In this document: positions 1 to 11,302 of the stretch, in pieces
How positions within the stretch are numbered: the stretch's first letter is position 1
How the letters are laid out: each line of letters begins with the position of its first letter
Origin: Rotaria macrura
Lineage: Eukaryota > Rotifera > Eurotatoria > Philodinida > Philodinidae
Length of the DNA: 64,000 nucleotides
NCBI GenBank assembly: GCA_900239685.1
Contig: OENT01000152.1
Span: forward strand, 1-64,000
Direction of reading: 5' to 3'
Notes under the pieces: generated by a model
The model's database searches: none
What the model was told of the DNA's origin: nothing
The model's input: only the letters and a program-made list of their open reading frames with translations
Program-made: the position numbers and the translations under genes

Positions 1-877
1 GCTACTAAAAGTACAGAATTTCGAAATAAAGTTGACATAAGAAATGAAGCTGAATATAAAGCTCATCTGTAGGTACGAAAGACAGAAAATTTTTATATCG
101 TCATTTAGTATAATTCCTCTGTATTAGTAACAAGTGTTTCAAAATTATTCCGCAAGCGAAAAAAATTGGTAATCAAAATTTCATCACTGTAGTGATAGTA
201 ATTTTATTGTCAATAAATAATAATCAAAAATTATTAAGTATCTAGACTAGTAGCGGCGCCAGAAATTTTCTTGCGGGTGGGTTGAGCCCACCCAAGACCA
301 TCTGTGACGCTGCCACAAAAGATTGTGTTAAGGGCTTCTGAAAATTTTCAGGGTGGGCTCAACTTCCTCTCGGATGGGCTGAGTCCACCCGAACCCAACC
401 CTCGCGCCGCCACTAAGCTAGACTACAACATAAGCATTTTTGGACATTTTGAGAAATGAACTTTTCAAAAAATGATAGTTTGAGTTAAGAAAGAAGAACC
501 ATTTCTGCGATTATAGAATTACACTGATAGATTTTATTGTAAACCAATTCATAGTATGAAATTTACATGTGTGCAAATTAAAATTGGATCGACTTATTAT
601 CTCGCATGTAACATAATTACACAGTTGTGATTCTGCATTTTGTTCAATATTTTGTTTCCCATATTTGAGTCAAAACTCATTCTTTTTGTTACGACTTAAT
701 GAAAAAAAAACGCTAAATGTAGAGTAAGAAGTCTTAGAAGCAGCGCTATTGTTTGAAAAGAGTAAATCCCAATAATAGACGGTCGAAATTTTCTGTCTTT
801 TGTACCTACAGACGAGCTTTATATTCAGCTTCATTTCTTATGTCAACTTTATTTCGAAATTCTGTACTTTTAGTAGC
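1..877. repeat. Foldback element with ~100-bp inverted arms
   Basis: The first ~103 bases and bases ~778-877 are near-identical in opposite orientation. The left arm begins GCTACTAAAAGTACAG and the right arm ends with its exact complement. Mismatches appear toward the inner ends. The interior carries no coding sequence. This is the structure of a non-autonomous foldback transposon or MITE. The left end coincides with the window edge, so the true boundary and any target duplication there cannot be seen. A separate GC-rich element is nested inside at 250-417. Confidence 0.75.
250..417. mobile_element. hAT-like MITE with 8-bp target duplication
   Basis: A 168-bp GC-rich block sits in very AT-rich DNA. 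It is flanked on both sides by the identical octamer CTAGACTA (242-249 and 418-425), the target-duplication length typical of hAT transposons. The ends form imperfect inverted repeats: TAGCGGCGCC at the left, and TAGTGGCGGCGC when the right end is read on the other strand. It has no coding capacity, so it is a non-autonomous copy. It lies inside the larger foldback repeat and therefore inserted after it. Confidence 0.7.
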
Positions 878-1931
878 GCCAAGATAATTTTTACTGATCT
901 TGAATATTTTCCCATGCATTTTCTATTGTGTGATGGAATAAGGAAAGAAGAATAGCTGGAGTGATGGAATAAAGTTACTCGACATTATTACATCACGTGA
1001 AAAGTTGATTCTTTTTCATAAAAAAGATATGAAAATTACATTTAAAAGTAGTGAAAAGGACATGAGTCGATAGAGCTCAACGTGATGAATCTAATGACCA
1101 GAGTTTCAATGAAAAAAGTGAAGTTTTTCAAACTGAAAACAGGTTTTTTTCGTGAGCTCCATGTATTTTTGCTGGAGTGATGTAATTAGGAATAGAGCAG
1201 AACGGAACAAAAAAGAGAGTAGGTCTCTTTGTTTTGATCACTCCTTCCTCATATCTTATTGTTGTTTGATCAAAAATATATGAATCGATAGAGAAATGTT
1301 TTGTCTATTCCGGATTCAAAAAATTATTTGAAACAGACATCGGCAAGTTGATATATTTAAAGTTCTTTTGAAGATTTCAATTTGGTGATGGAATTAGGGA
1401 CGACCACTCTATACAACTTGAATGTAGCATATTTGTTTTTTGTTATTTTCTTCTTCCATTTCTTTGATGATCACTTGAACAGTAGCATAGGTTATCAATC
1501 AAAATAACTAGAAAATGATCAGTTTCCATTTGAAAAAACAAAGAATATTTACATTTTGCATTTTTCTTCTCGTGGATCATCTGGTATGTTTTTAAACTTG
1601 ATGTAAATGTCAACAAAACAATAGAATATTCTATATTCTCTTTTATCTTTCTAACAGCAAAGATGATTTCCTCGATAATTACGTCATTTGAAATATCAAA
1701 ATGACTGTTCAAGTCTAATCGAATTGAAACTAATTTAATTATGCCTACGAACACCTTTTCACATGAATTCAGAACCTCATGAAGAGTGATCCTGTCAGTA
1801 TTGTTCATATTAGGTCTGAAATCGGTTCGATTTGATATTTTCTTGGTTCGGTTTCAAAATAAATATGAATCAATACCATCTAACTATAATATTATAATAC
1901 GTTACTTGTAAATTATACATTTAAGTGAAGT
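878..1931. other. Intergenic, no recognised gene
   Basis: AT-rich sequence with no recognised protein. The longest open frame is a 121-codon minus-strand ORF at 1443-1808. It starts MNNTDRITLHEVL and is weakly protein-like, with no motif I recognise. It could be a chance ORF, an exon of an unseen gene, or a decayed transposon fragment. It is not called as a gene. Confidence 0.3.
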
Positions 1932-2724
1932 AAAAAAGTTGAATACTTCTGTAGTTCCTTGCCAATTGTTTTGTGAATGAACAATCATTTAAAGTGATTT
2001 TATACTCCCATTCAGTGCACAATTTTACGGTCTACATTTTCTTATGCAAGTATCTATTCTAATATCAAAGTATTAAATAATTATTAGCTATTAGCAAAAC
2101 TTTGGTTTGCTTTCAACTTGCAACTACCGCATTAATATTTGAAAATGGTCCATCTTACTTACATCTTGCAAGTGTTTTCAGTGTTCGATAGTCATCGTTC
2201 TCCTTACTTTTAAATTTTCCAAATGGAATAGAATTTTGAATCTGTAACAAGCACTCAGTTTTGACAAGTAAGACTTGTTTCTAAAAAAAAATTCAATTTA
2301 TAGTTAAGTACTCTTTTCAAATGTTACAACATTTTGAAAATTACGAACTGTAAAATCATAGAAAATCGCTGGAAATTATAATCTAAATTACTTCTTAAAA
2401 CGGAGGGCTCTATACGACCATAGCGTAGAAAGTTGCTCAAAAAGTAACAACCTTCCATTTGGAAGCAAGAAATCGTACTTTTCAAAGCAAGATGCAAGTA
2501 AGATGGACTATTTTCAAATATTAATGCGGTAGTTGCAAGTTGAAAGCAAACCAAAGTTTTGCTAATAGCTAATAATTATTTAATACTTTGATATTAGAAT
2601 AGATACTTGCATAAGAAAATGTAGACCGTAAAATTGTGCACTGAATGGGAGTATAAAATCACTTTAAATGATTGTTCATTCACAAAACAATTGGCAAGGA
2701 ACTAAAGAAGTGTTCAACTTTTTT
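1932..2724. repeat. Large foldback element with ~245-bp arms
   Basis: Bases 1932-2178 and 2479-2724 are long inverted repeats of each other with only scattered mismatches. The outer ends read AAAAAAGTTGAA and its complement. The roughly 300-bp centre is unique and non-coding; a 76-codon minus-strand ORF at 2324-2554 runs into the right arm and is not a gene. The structure is that of a MITE or foldback transposon. It would form a long hairpin if transcribed. Confidence 0.8.
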
Positions 2725-4399
2725 CTGCTGAAGGAAATTGTTTTTTTCGTGTAATAATTATCACAATTTCTACATATTCTAAAAATGATTTGAATCTCAG
2801 TTTCGTATGCTTTTCTGAGGACTATCAGTATTACTAATTGGATGTATGCAATAACTTAACTTTAAGGAATAACCTAGAAAATAAAAAAGTACTGAAGTGT
2901 GTTAGGTCAATTTAATTTTGAATTGGTTCCCAGAAAAAGTACACGAACCGATCGCATTACTACTTCATATTGTTAGCAACATTTTAGATGAACTTTCGTC
3001 ATAGAATGTAATTTCATCAAGATTGACAAATGTTTATTAATATCTGCTAAGATTCTATTCTGGGAAGGAACAGCAACCAAGTTGTACGATCTTGACGAGT
3101 TCGTTTCAAATTCATTTGAAGTATGTTATTTAGAGTCAGTATGAGAGTTATGTCAGTACGATGATCTCACAGTTTTAACCTTTCATGATGATAACTTCAT
3201 CAGATTTGACAAGAAACAAAATAAATAGACAGATGACATCTATTAACAAATAGAAAACAGAACATTTATGCTCATAGAAAATTCTTGCATGTTGACAAGT
3301 TTGACTTCATAGAATTCTTCATAAAGATTTGAACGATTGCAGACAAAATGCAATATAGTCACGATTCATTTAGGTTTGATTCTGTAAAATGTCTTTTTTC
3401 TCAATCATATTTGTTTTTGGTAAACTTGCTGTATATATTTTCAATTGACTCACAGTTACCAAATGTCTAGGAAATATTTTTCTTCCCACACGAAGATGAG
3501 ATCAGGAGATTTCACGGTGAGCTCTAAAATTCAAACCATATTTGAATATTTTAAAGAAGTCAATCAAATCAATATTTAGAGTTACGGAAAAAAATTTTCA
3601 TCAATGAAAACCCTCTATTGAACGAGTCATTTACTAACCAGAGACTGCATTTGTATTTTAACACTGCGCCAACGAAGATAAATCTATTTCATTTAGAATT
3701 ATGCAAAGATGTTCAGAAAAATCTCGACGTAGCCTAAAATTTCAGAATCGAAATTTGTTATTGTTTTGGATTTGATTCTCTACTAAGAGAAAACTCCTCT
3801 GAGCATATTTCTGTAGAGAGCATCGAACGCCTTTTCATTTATCGAAAATAATTTGATATAAATTTATGTAAACCGATGTAAGTTTCAACAAGATTCATTT
3901 TCTTAAAATATGTTGGTTTTTATTCTGGTAAAGTCTCATCACCGGCCAATGATCGAATTCCTCGATGCTCAATTTTATTCAAAGGTGAACAACATCAATC
4001 ATGCAAGAATATGAATCGAAATTCTTGCACTGAAAAGAAATGTAATAATCAGTCAATCTAACGAAAATCACCAGTAATGATTCACCACTGATAAATACCA
4101 ATATCGACTTTCTAAAACCGTATCCGATACGCTCAACTAATTCTATTCTAATTTTCCTAAAAATTTTGATGAAATTTTCATTCTCACTCTCAAATAGAGT
4201 TTGTCAGATTGGATCTAGGTCAGAAAATTATGCTTGATTGATAGAATTTTCTCAATACTAACAAAACAAAACACGAAAATAGGTAGTCATACTTTCAGAG
4301 TATTCATCTGATTTGTATATGAGAGTATTACTCTACAGGTGGACTAGGTTTCGCTAGACATTTTCCTTTTTTTTTAGACAAGGCTCAACTGTTCAATAC
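2725..4399. other. Intergenic, nothing recognised
   Basis: AT-rich sequence with only short open frames and no recognised motif until the CRE-like site at 4400. The last few hundred bases presumably include the AHSA1 promoter. Confidence 0.4.
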
Positions 4400-4407
4400 T
4401 GACGTCA
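4400..4407. promoter_or_regulatory. Full CRE/ATF palindrome TGACGTCA
   Basis: A perfect TGACGTCA octamer lies about 310 bp upstream of the AHSA1 start codon. This is the consensus site of CREB/ATF bZIP factors. Function is inferred from motif and position only; one 8-mer can occur by chance. Confidence 0.3.
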
Positions 4408-4572
4408 TGAGCATAAGTCTGACCATTTTCGTTTTGATAGACTCATAAAGTAGCGTCCTCTTTTCTTCCCATTCATATATACACACCTTTGCATTTGTAT
4501 ATTATTTATTTATTCCATGTGGTAAGTGTTATTTGTCGTATAAAAAGCCAATCGTGTATTTCATCTATTGGC

Positions 4573-4580
4573 TTCTAGAA
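4573..4580. promoter_or_regulatory. Two-unit heat-shock-element-like motif
   Basis: TTCTAGAA contains two inverted nGAAn units in the correct HSF spacing, about 137 bp upstream of the AHSA1 ATG. A third GAA follows two bases later but in the wrong orientation for a canonical three-unit element. Weak alone, but AHSA1 is a known heat-inducible co-chaperone gene in other organisms. Confidence 0.3.
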
Positions 4581-4716
4581 ACGAATCAAAAGAAAATGAG
4601 ATCATTTCTATTTAAACTTGGCCGGCAGATCGAAGAATTATTTGACTTGTAAAATTATCTACAAAATCATTTCTACATATTGTTTATTTTTCCTTGAAGA
4701 ATAGATTCAAGATCAA

Positions 4717-5946
4717 ATGGCTGAATGGGGAAAAGGTGATCCACGTTGGATTGTCGAAGAACGTCCTGATGGTAAGAAAAATTCCAAAACTGACGAGAAT
4801 AATGAACAGCCAATGTCATCTGTTTGCTATACTTATTTTTATAGCTACGAATCCTAACAATTGGCATTGGAAAGAAAAAAATGCCACGCAATGGTCGAAA
4901 GATAAATTGAATGAATTACTAGTAGGTCTTAAAATCGAAAACGAACAATTCACATGTGAAATAAAAGAATTAAAACGATGCGATGGTGAAGCATCGGCAA
5001 ATAATCGAAAAGCTAAACTTGTTTTTCTTGTAAGTTGAAATTTCTACGAAAATTTCATGAAACAGAATACAACAAAGAAATCTTCTATAGTATGAATGGC
5101 AAATCGAAGGAAAATGGGAAGGATCGATTCGAACGGGTGAAAATCGAACAAAATTCGAAGGTGGATTTGAAGTTCCCAATCTATCAGATGAAAATGAAGT
5201 TCATGAGTTAACCATAACATTTTCGGTTGAAAAAAATAAAGGTGAAAAACTAAAAGAAATGATGATAAAACAAGGTGAACCAATCATACGGCAAAAACTT
5301 GGTGAATATATTCGTTTACTCAAAGAAGAATTTTCTCAAGGTCTTATTTTACCGACAAAAACTTCTTCGAATACTAATAATAGTAAAACAACACCAAAAC
5401 AACCGTCAACATCGACAAATAAAAATCAAACAACAGAGTCAAAATCATCATCATCGAATTCAACATCATATGAAACACGCGAGTTAACTGTCGAAGATAC
5501 ATTCAAATGTAATCGATCCGAATTATTTCAAGTATTTACTGATATTAATATGGTACGAGCATTCACACAGAATAGTGTTTCAAAATATGATTCTCAGCAA
5601 GACGGACAATTTTCATTATTTGGTGATAATATAACAGGAACTTTTCTCGATATTGTACCTTACGATCGTATTGAAATGTTATGGCGATTTAAATCATGGC
5701 CAAAAGAACATTTTTCACACGTAACATTACAGTTTCTAGATGAAATTGATCAAACAAAATTGATTGTACAACAAACTGGTGTACCATCACAATTTTATGA
5801 GAATACAATGGTCAGTTACAAAAGAATTTGATTCTATCGACTTTAGTCTTGTTTTGTTTTATCATTCTGTGTTTTAGGAAGGATGGAAACGTTTTTATTT
5901 TGAAAGTATAAAATCAATATTTGGTTTCGGAGCTCGACTGCTTTAA
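4717..5946 (+). CDS. AHSA1: Activator of Hsp90 ATPase (AHSA1/Aha1)
   Basis: Co-chaperone that binds Hsp90 and stimulates its ATPase in the cytosol. Exons 4717-4771, 4845-5029, 5091-5810 and 5878-5946 give 342 aa, close to the usual ~340. The start is chosen because MAEWGKGDPRWIVEERPD matches the conserved Aha1 N-terminus. NPNNWHW crosses the first junction. The N-terminal Hsp90-binding domain (roughly residues 28-165) contains YEWQIEGKWEG. A Ser/Thr/Asn-rich linker follows, then a C-terminal AHSA1 (SRPBCC-type) domain from about residue 220, with conserved LDIVPYDRIEMLWRFKSWP. The last exon encodes EGWKRFYFESIKSIFGFGARLL. All introns are short GT-AG with consistent phase. Upstream lie a CRE and a partial HSE; downstream lies a perfect HSE. 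Identification is firm; the exact splice sites are inferred by hand. Confidence 0.95.
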
Positions 5947-6043
5947 ATGATCATTAAAATAATCATCACTTCTATAGTTCAAATTTCGTTTCCTCTGTTT
6001 TCTTTTTTCAACATTCTTGTCTTTGTGTTGTCGATCCGTTTGA

Positions 6044-6049
6044 AATAAA
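6044..6049 (+). terminator. AHSA1 polyadenylation signal
   Basis: AATAAA lies about 100 bases after the AHSA1 stop codon, in AT-rich 3' sequence. It is the best candidate cleavage signal for that transcript. Confidence 0.5.
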
Positions 6050-6108
6050 CACACCACATAAAATAATATTATTTTTCTTCCTGTTTACCGTTCGAATATT
6101 CAAGATTG

Positions 6109-6126
6109 TTCTAGAACATTCTAGAA
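6109..6126. promoter_or_regulatory. Perfect four-unit heat-shock element
   Basis: TTCTAGAACATTCTAGAA is four alternating GAA/TTC units with exact 2-base spacing, a textbook HSF-binding element. It lies 163 bp past the AHSA1 stop codon and about 1.6 kb upstream of the calaxin-like gene. The motif is seen directly; regulation of AHSA1 from a 3' position, or of the next gene, is inference. Confidence 0.45.
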
Positions 6127-7703
6127 TTTTTGAATCACAGTTAAAGGCAAGAAAAACTTGTCGTGACGTATGATGCAAGAAGTTTGATAGATATGAAATA
6201 TTTTTAATACTTTGTATCTGCTCTACTAAATTCTTTCTTTTTCCCGTTTATTGAAAACATCTTCAATACGATAAGATTCACTTCATTGAAAGTTGTTTAT
6301 TAATAGTCATATTAACTAATCTAAAGCAATATACAGTTTCGTTTTCATACGATCAAAATATCTTCTTTTTGATGGAAAAACTGTTCGTGAAATCTCTACA
6401 GATTTTAAATATACTACCCGACGCAGTTATTCTTGATAACTACAGGGAATTAACATGGTGGTATCTGTTTTGGGACATACTTTTTCGACTTCTAATTCAC
6501 ATAGTCCTCCAGAGATGTAAGCAGAAAATAGGTTATGTTTTGCAATGAGATGTTCTTAGTTTATGGTCTCAACTAAGATGTTTGAAACAGAGAGAGAGAG
6601 AGAGCAAGGAAACTTAACTCTCAAGCAAAATTCATTATCATAGAACTTTGAATATCTTCATCATAGTCATGTGTATGCAATCATACAGCGTGAATCATGT
6701 AGATTTATCAAAATGATTTCAAATGCAAAAGATGATTTATCTTGCTTCATTGCTTCTATTTGATAATATTTATATACATGCAGTGAAAATTTATTGACAG
6801 TAATTAACTTATGAATGAAAATGAGTAAAGATTTGTATAACGATTAGCAATAGTAAATGCATTACATCTAAAATTTGACGTCGTCAAGAAAAATATTTTT
6901 TCCCAATCGAGCATCAAAATAGCTATTTCAATTGTCTAAGGAAAAACAATGTCAAGATTGGAACGAATGAAGAGGCGGGGGGGGGGGCACAGTACACCCC
7001 ATGATTATTCTAAATCGGATCATTGGATACTTATTAACAATATACGCTATTCATCATTCAAGGAAGTTTTCATCGTTCTTCAGTCATTCTTTTTGATAAT
7101 GGTACCAGAGAAAAAGATTGAATTACAATCCAGACGTTCACATTGATCTCTTCTTAATCCGAACGACTAACAAAGGAAATAGAATTACTTGTATACTAAA
7201 TCATTGATCTGATGTTTTACAGAGAAAAAACAAAACCAGAAAGTATTTCATCAAGATTAAAAAAAAACGTCATCAGATTTGTTTTTCAATTAATAATTTA
7301 TTAATTGAGAATGAGTCAAACAAAATCATACAAAGATATATGCATAGGGAAAAATTCATCAGCATGAACCTCTTAAAACAGATGATTGATAATCAGCCGT
7401 TCCATATAACTCAACACATTCATTTGATCTTGATAGATCTCATGAATTCTACATTCGATATTATTCTATGCTAATACTATCGATCAGATTCAACATAGTC
7501 TTTTTTTTTATTACATGCATATCATAAACATATAGAATTTCTTCATTCTACAAAACTAAAATCTGAACTAAGTGCAAGACAATAAATTGATCGAAAAATG
7601 AAGTTATCATTTATAATTTGTTTCGTTTAACAAGAAAAAAAATATTTGCATCTACATCGTTATCAATATTTCAACTAAAACCTCGCGCACAATATTTCTT
7701 CTT
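6127..7703. other. Intergenic between AHSA1 and the calaxin-like gene
   Basis: No gene seen. It contains a short (GA)n run near 6590-6604, a run of ten or so G residues near 6967, and a perfect 21-base hairpin sequence with 10-base arms at 7287-7307. The 65-codon ORF over the G-run (6949-7146) has no recognisable protein content. Confidence 0.4.
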
Positions 7704-8351
7704 ATGCCTTTAACTCGTTTAAATTCTGAACAAAAAAAATTCGATCGAACATTTCTTTCATCATTAAATTTTGATGACAACGGTTTAGAAATAAATCGTT
7801 TAACTTTAATATTTAATAAATTATGTCATAATAATACGAATCAATTATCACGTGAATATTTTCGTGATTTTGTTTCAACAATATTTGATCTTAATGATGA
7901 AACTATTGTCGAACGTCTATTTATATTATTTGGGCAAGGTGAAAAAACTTTATCATTAAAACAATTCTTATCATCGATGAATTTATTATTATATGCTACA
8001 TATGATGAACAGACGAATTTTATTTTTCGTATATACGATGTTAGTGCCGACGGAAATTTACAACGTGACGAGTTATTTACATTTTTACGCAAAGATTTAC
8101 TTATTATTAATGAAAAAGAAGATGCTGATATGATTCTACATGAATTTATAACACTACTATTTAAAAAATTTGATAAAGACCATGACGGTGTGATTAGTCT
8201 TGATGATTATAAACGAACATGTCAAGAGAATCCAACATTAATACAATGTTTTGGCCAAGTTTTACCACGTCAATTTCGAAAGCATATGGTTAAATCAATG
8301 CTCAATGGAAATATTCCGATTATATCGAAAAATGAAAAATATTTCAATTGA
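7704..8351 (+). CDS. CLXN: Calaxin-like EF-hand protein (CLXN/EFCAB1 type)
   Basis: Single-exon 215-aa calcium-binding protein. Two good EF-hand loops are visible: DVSADGNLQRDE near residue 112 and DKDHDGVISLDD near residue 154. An upstream hand (FGQGEKTLSLKQF, around residue 72) has lost its calcium ligands. The order of hands, the LFKKFDKDHDG segment and the following CFGQVLP resemble calaxin, a calcium sensor of outer-arm dynein in cilia and sperm flagella. The position-12 ligand of the last loop is Asp rather than Glu, as in calaxin. The lack of introns is notable next to multi-exon neighbours. A TAA-rich tail with an AATAAA-like signal follows the stop. Assignment within neuronal-calcium-sensor-like proteins is probable, not certain. 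Confidence 0.75.
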   Translation: MPLTRLNSEQKKFDRTFLSSLNFDDNGLEINRLTLIFNKLCHNNTNQLSREYFRDFVSTIFDLNDETIVERLFILFGQGEKTLSLKQFLSSMNLLLYATYDEQTNFIFRIYDVSADGNLQRDELFTFLRKDLLIINEKEDADMILHEFITLLFKKFDKDHDGVISLDDYKRTCQENPTLIQCFGQVLPRQFRKHMVKSMLNGNIPIISKNEKYFN

Positions 8352-8946
8352 AAAATAAAATCTATAAATTATTAAAATCTTAGTGTATATAAATTTTTAA
8401 AAAAGTGCACATATGAAAATGAACAAAACAAAATATTGACGGAACCAGCCACGTGTCAGTTTTACTAAAACAAACAAACATTACTTTATTGAAATCGTTC
8501 TTTTTTTGTTTTCATCAATAAAATCACACTATAGATAACTTTTATATCAAGATTATTAATATAGAGCCTATAAGAAAAAGAAAATATAGATCATTGCGAT
8601 GAAATGAGAAGAAGACTAGAAAGCACCAAAGGCACAGAGAAAAGGTACGGTGGTATGTATCAGTCAAACAGAATGAAAATGAAAAATACCGAAAGTAAAA
8701 AAACCGTAAATTAGAATGACCTAAACATTCCTAAGGAACTTGAGTATACGCTAAAGATATAATATGAAAATCAATAGAGATTTATACAGATTTCTGTACA
8801 GTTTTACTAATTTAGTATGTATACTTAAGCTCAATTGTAAATGTTTTCGATATTCATTTTTCCTTTCGTCATTTTTCTTTTTCACTAAATTTATACTAGT
8901 CCGCGAAAAATTACTTTTTCTTAAATGCACACCGATTTATGAATTG
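8352..8946. other. Convergent intergenic spacer
   Basis: About 600 bp between the 3' ends of the calaxin-like gene (+) and the bZIP gene (-). It is A/T-rich and should hold both 3' UTRs and polyadenylation sites. The open frame at 8764-8976 is a shadow. Confidence 0.4.
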
Positions 8947-10049
8947 TTAGCATACAAATGGTTTTTTAGTAGATGACGATAAAGAATCATCTTCATTTGA
9001 ACTTGAATGTTGTTTAGCACAAGACGATGATCCATAATCTGAATTGAATAAGCCTGGAAAATTATTATTATTATTATTATCAACACATAATTGCGGAGAG
9101 CGTAAACTATCTATTAATCGATCGAGACTACTTGAATTCATGTTAATACTTTGTTGTTGAGATTGTTGTTCGTAATTGACAAGATTATTTATTTGATCAT
9201 CATTATGTGCTGAATTTGTAAGTATTGATGATGTTTGAAGAAAATGATTTGAATCATGTATACTATTCTGAATATATTCAAGTTGATTGGATGGAAGTGG
9301 TGGTATTCGTGTTTCAATAGTTGATGAAAGACAATTTGCATTGTCAAATACCTTCGATACTTGTTGTTGCTGTTGTGGTAATGCTATAGAATTAATTTGT
9401 GTAGATTGACAATTCACGGTATGGTTTGTGAATATAGTTTGAAGTTGTAGTTTTCGTTGTTCTAGGTGTTGAATTTCCTGCAAAAGATTCGAATATGTAT
9501 TGGATGCTTTTTCAAATTCAGCATTAAGATTCGATAAAACGCTTTCACGTTTTTCACGACATTTTGTTGCGGCAGCACGATTACGATCCCGGCGTAAGCG
9601 TCGTTTTTCTTCTTCGTCATCATTTAGTACTTCATATTTCGAACGACGGCCTGTAAATAATGTTTTTGATGGTTGTTTACGAGGATTGACAGTTATTGGA
9701 CCATATCTAAGACAAATCATCAATATTTTCAAATGTATAATTTACTACTACTAATTATTATTATTTACCTGACACGACCTGAAGACAAAATTTCTATGGG
9801 TTCTTTTGAATTTATTGCTGCAGGGTTCATGATATTCGCTTGTTCTTTTTCCTTTTTATGTCCTCTCGTGGATTTTGATTTACTGTTAACTTTCGTAGGA
9901 CCAGCTGTAGATGAAGTAGTTGACGATGAAACTTCTTCTTCTGTTGAAGGTCCTCGTAAATAATTAACTATAGAATCAACACTATCAAATGGAGCATGCA
10001 TTGCATCGATTGATAAAATTTTATTGTGATCAATGTTTGAATTCATCAA
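8947..10049 (-). CDS. bZIP transcription factor, Fos/ATF3/JDP2 type
   Basis: Nuclear DNA-binding protein of 346 aa. Exon 1 is 10049-9769 and exon 2 is 9706-8947, joined at RVR|YGP across a 62-base GT-AG intron. The basic region EEKRRLRRDRNRAAATKCRE (around residue 131) has the Fos/ATF3 signature Asn-x-x-Ala-Ala-x-x-Cys-Arg. A leucine zipper with loose heptads follows and ends in a His-x-x-x-Cys segment, as in JDP2/ATF3. The C-terminal third is rich in Ser, Asn and Gln, with poly-Asn from ATT repeats. These factors dimerise, usually with Jun, on AP-1 or CRE sites. Two adjacent Met codons (10049, 10046) could start translation. A 16-bp CRE palindrome lies about 520 bp upstream. Whether it is Fos or ATF3/JDP2 is left open. 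Confidence 0.85.
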
Positions 10050-10567
10050 TGTTGAAATTAACTATATACGGAAAGACAAAAGAGAAAAAGAAAGAGTAAT
10101 ATGAAACGAAATCAATCCAACAAAAAAAATGCATTTGCCTTAGAGAGAAAAAAATATTTGTTGAGTGCAATAAAAAGAAATATCCAACAGATAAATAACA
10201 GAACGAAAAGAACTCATCTATACTGCCTACGCAATCTATACAAAATGCTGATAGACTAAGTGAGAGTGAAAGTGGAGGTGCAATGATCAAACTGATTAAT
10301 CATCGATCAAGTAATCAAATAGTTTTCAAGTAGTTTCTGTGTTCTATTATAATGTCAATAATATACTTCGCATTCCATTTTTCTTTACATGAAACGAAAC
10401 TGTCTATTGTCTTTTTCTATCGTGAAAATACGAATTCTTGTAAAATTGAAATAAATTTTTTACTATGGCATCTACATGCGTGTCAAAGTAAAACTATAAG
10501 GCATACGACAGAGCTGATGTACTAAATATAAAATAGTCGATGAAATCTTTTTTTGTTCTTGACAATA

Positions 10568-10583
10568 ATCATGACGTCATGAT
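10568..10583. promoter_or_regulatory. 16-bp palindrome with full CRE
   Basis: ATCATGACGTCATGAT is a perfect 16-base inverted repeat centred on TGACGTCA. It lies 519 bases upstream of the bZIP start codon (that gene is on the minus strand). CRE is the binding site of ATF3/JDP2/CREB dimers, so autoregulation is plausible but inferred. Confidence 0.4.
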
Positions 10584-10806
10584 GATGATAGAAATAATAG
10601 AAATTTTCCATCGTGTAAACGACTTACCCTATGTAATTAAGTAATGACACAACGAAGAACAAGTATACTTGTTTTATGTTGCCTTTTAATCGTGTATTTT
10701 AAAATAGTACTTCGCAACTGACGAAAAATAAATAAATGTAATAAATGAAAAGGAAAAAGTTTGCGTTTGTAGATGAGTATACGTGAAAAAAACTGCTTGA
10801 AACGTT

Positions 10807-10960
10807 AATATATATATATATATATATATATATACAGTAATGCTCGTAAATTATTATTGTTGTTTTTCTTCCTTACGTTTTTTTTCTTCGTCGATTTTTT
10901 CTCTTTATGCATGCACATACACACGCATATATTTATATATATATATATATATATATATAA
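10807..10960. repeat. Paired (TA)n microsatellites
   Basis: Two (TA)n tracts, about 10807-10834 and 10927-10959, lie on either side of a T-rich stretch with an ACACAC run. The small ORFs translating them as Tyr/Ile repeats are artefacts. Confidence 0.8.
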
Positions 10961-11302
10961 AGAGAGAAAAAAAACGACCAAAGAAAGATTTACTTCTTGT
11001 TTACTGGACAACTTCATGGGAAATCAACATTATCATTGATGTCACCTTCACATATTTTTCAGTTCTTGTAGAAAAACAAACATGACATTGTCGTTTCAAA
11101 GCGTTGCTTTTGCATCTACTCATCATACGTTTATCGTCAAGTTGTGAAGGTTATTTTATTGTAATAGCAAATCACGAGTTATACAATAAAGGAAAAAAAG
11201 ATTGCATTGAAAGATAAATACCAAACAAATGTGTTTATTTATTCGGAAAGAAAATGAAAACTATAAAGTTTACACCTAAATGTCTTGATTGAATGATCTA
11301 GT

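Noticed and set aside
6949-7146. 65-codon ORF over a poly-G run
   Set aside because: Produced by the homopolymer; no recognisable protein content.
10805-11085. Overlapping ORFs rich in Tyr/Ile on both strands
   Set aside because: They are translations of (TA)n and (AC)n microsatellites, not genes.
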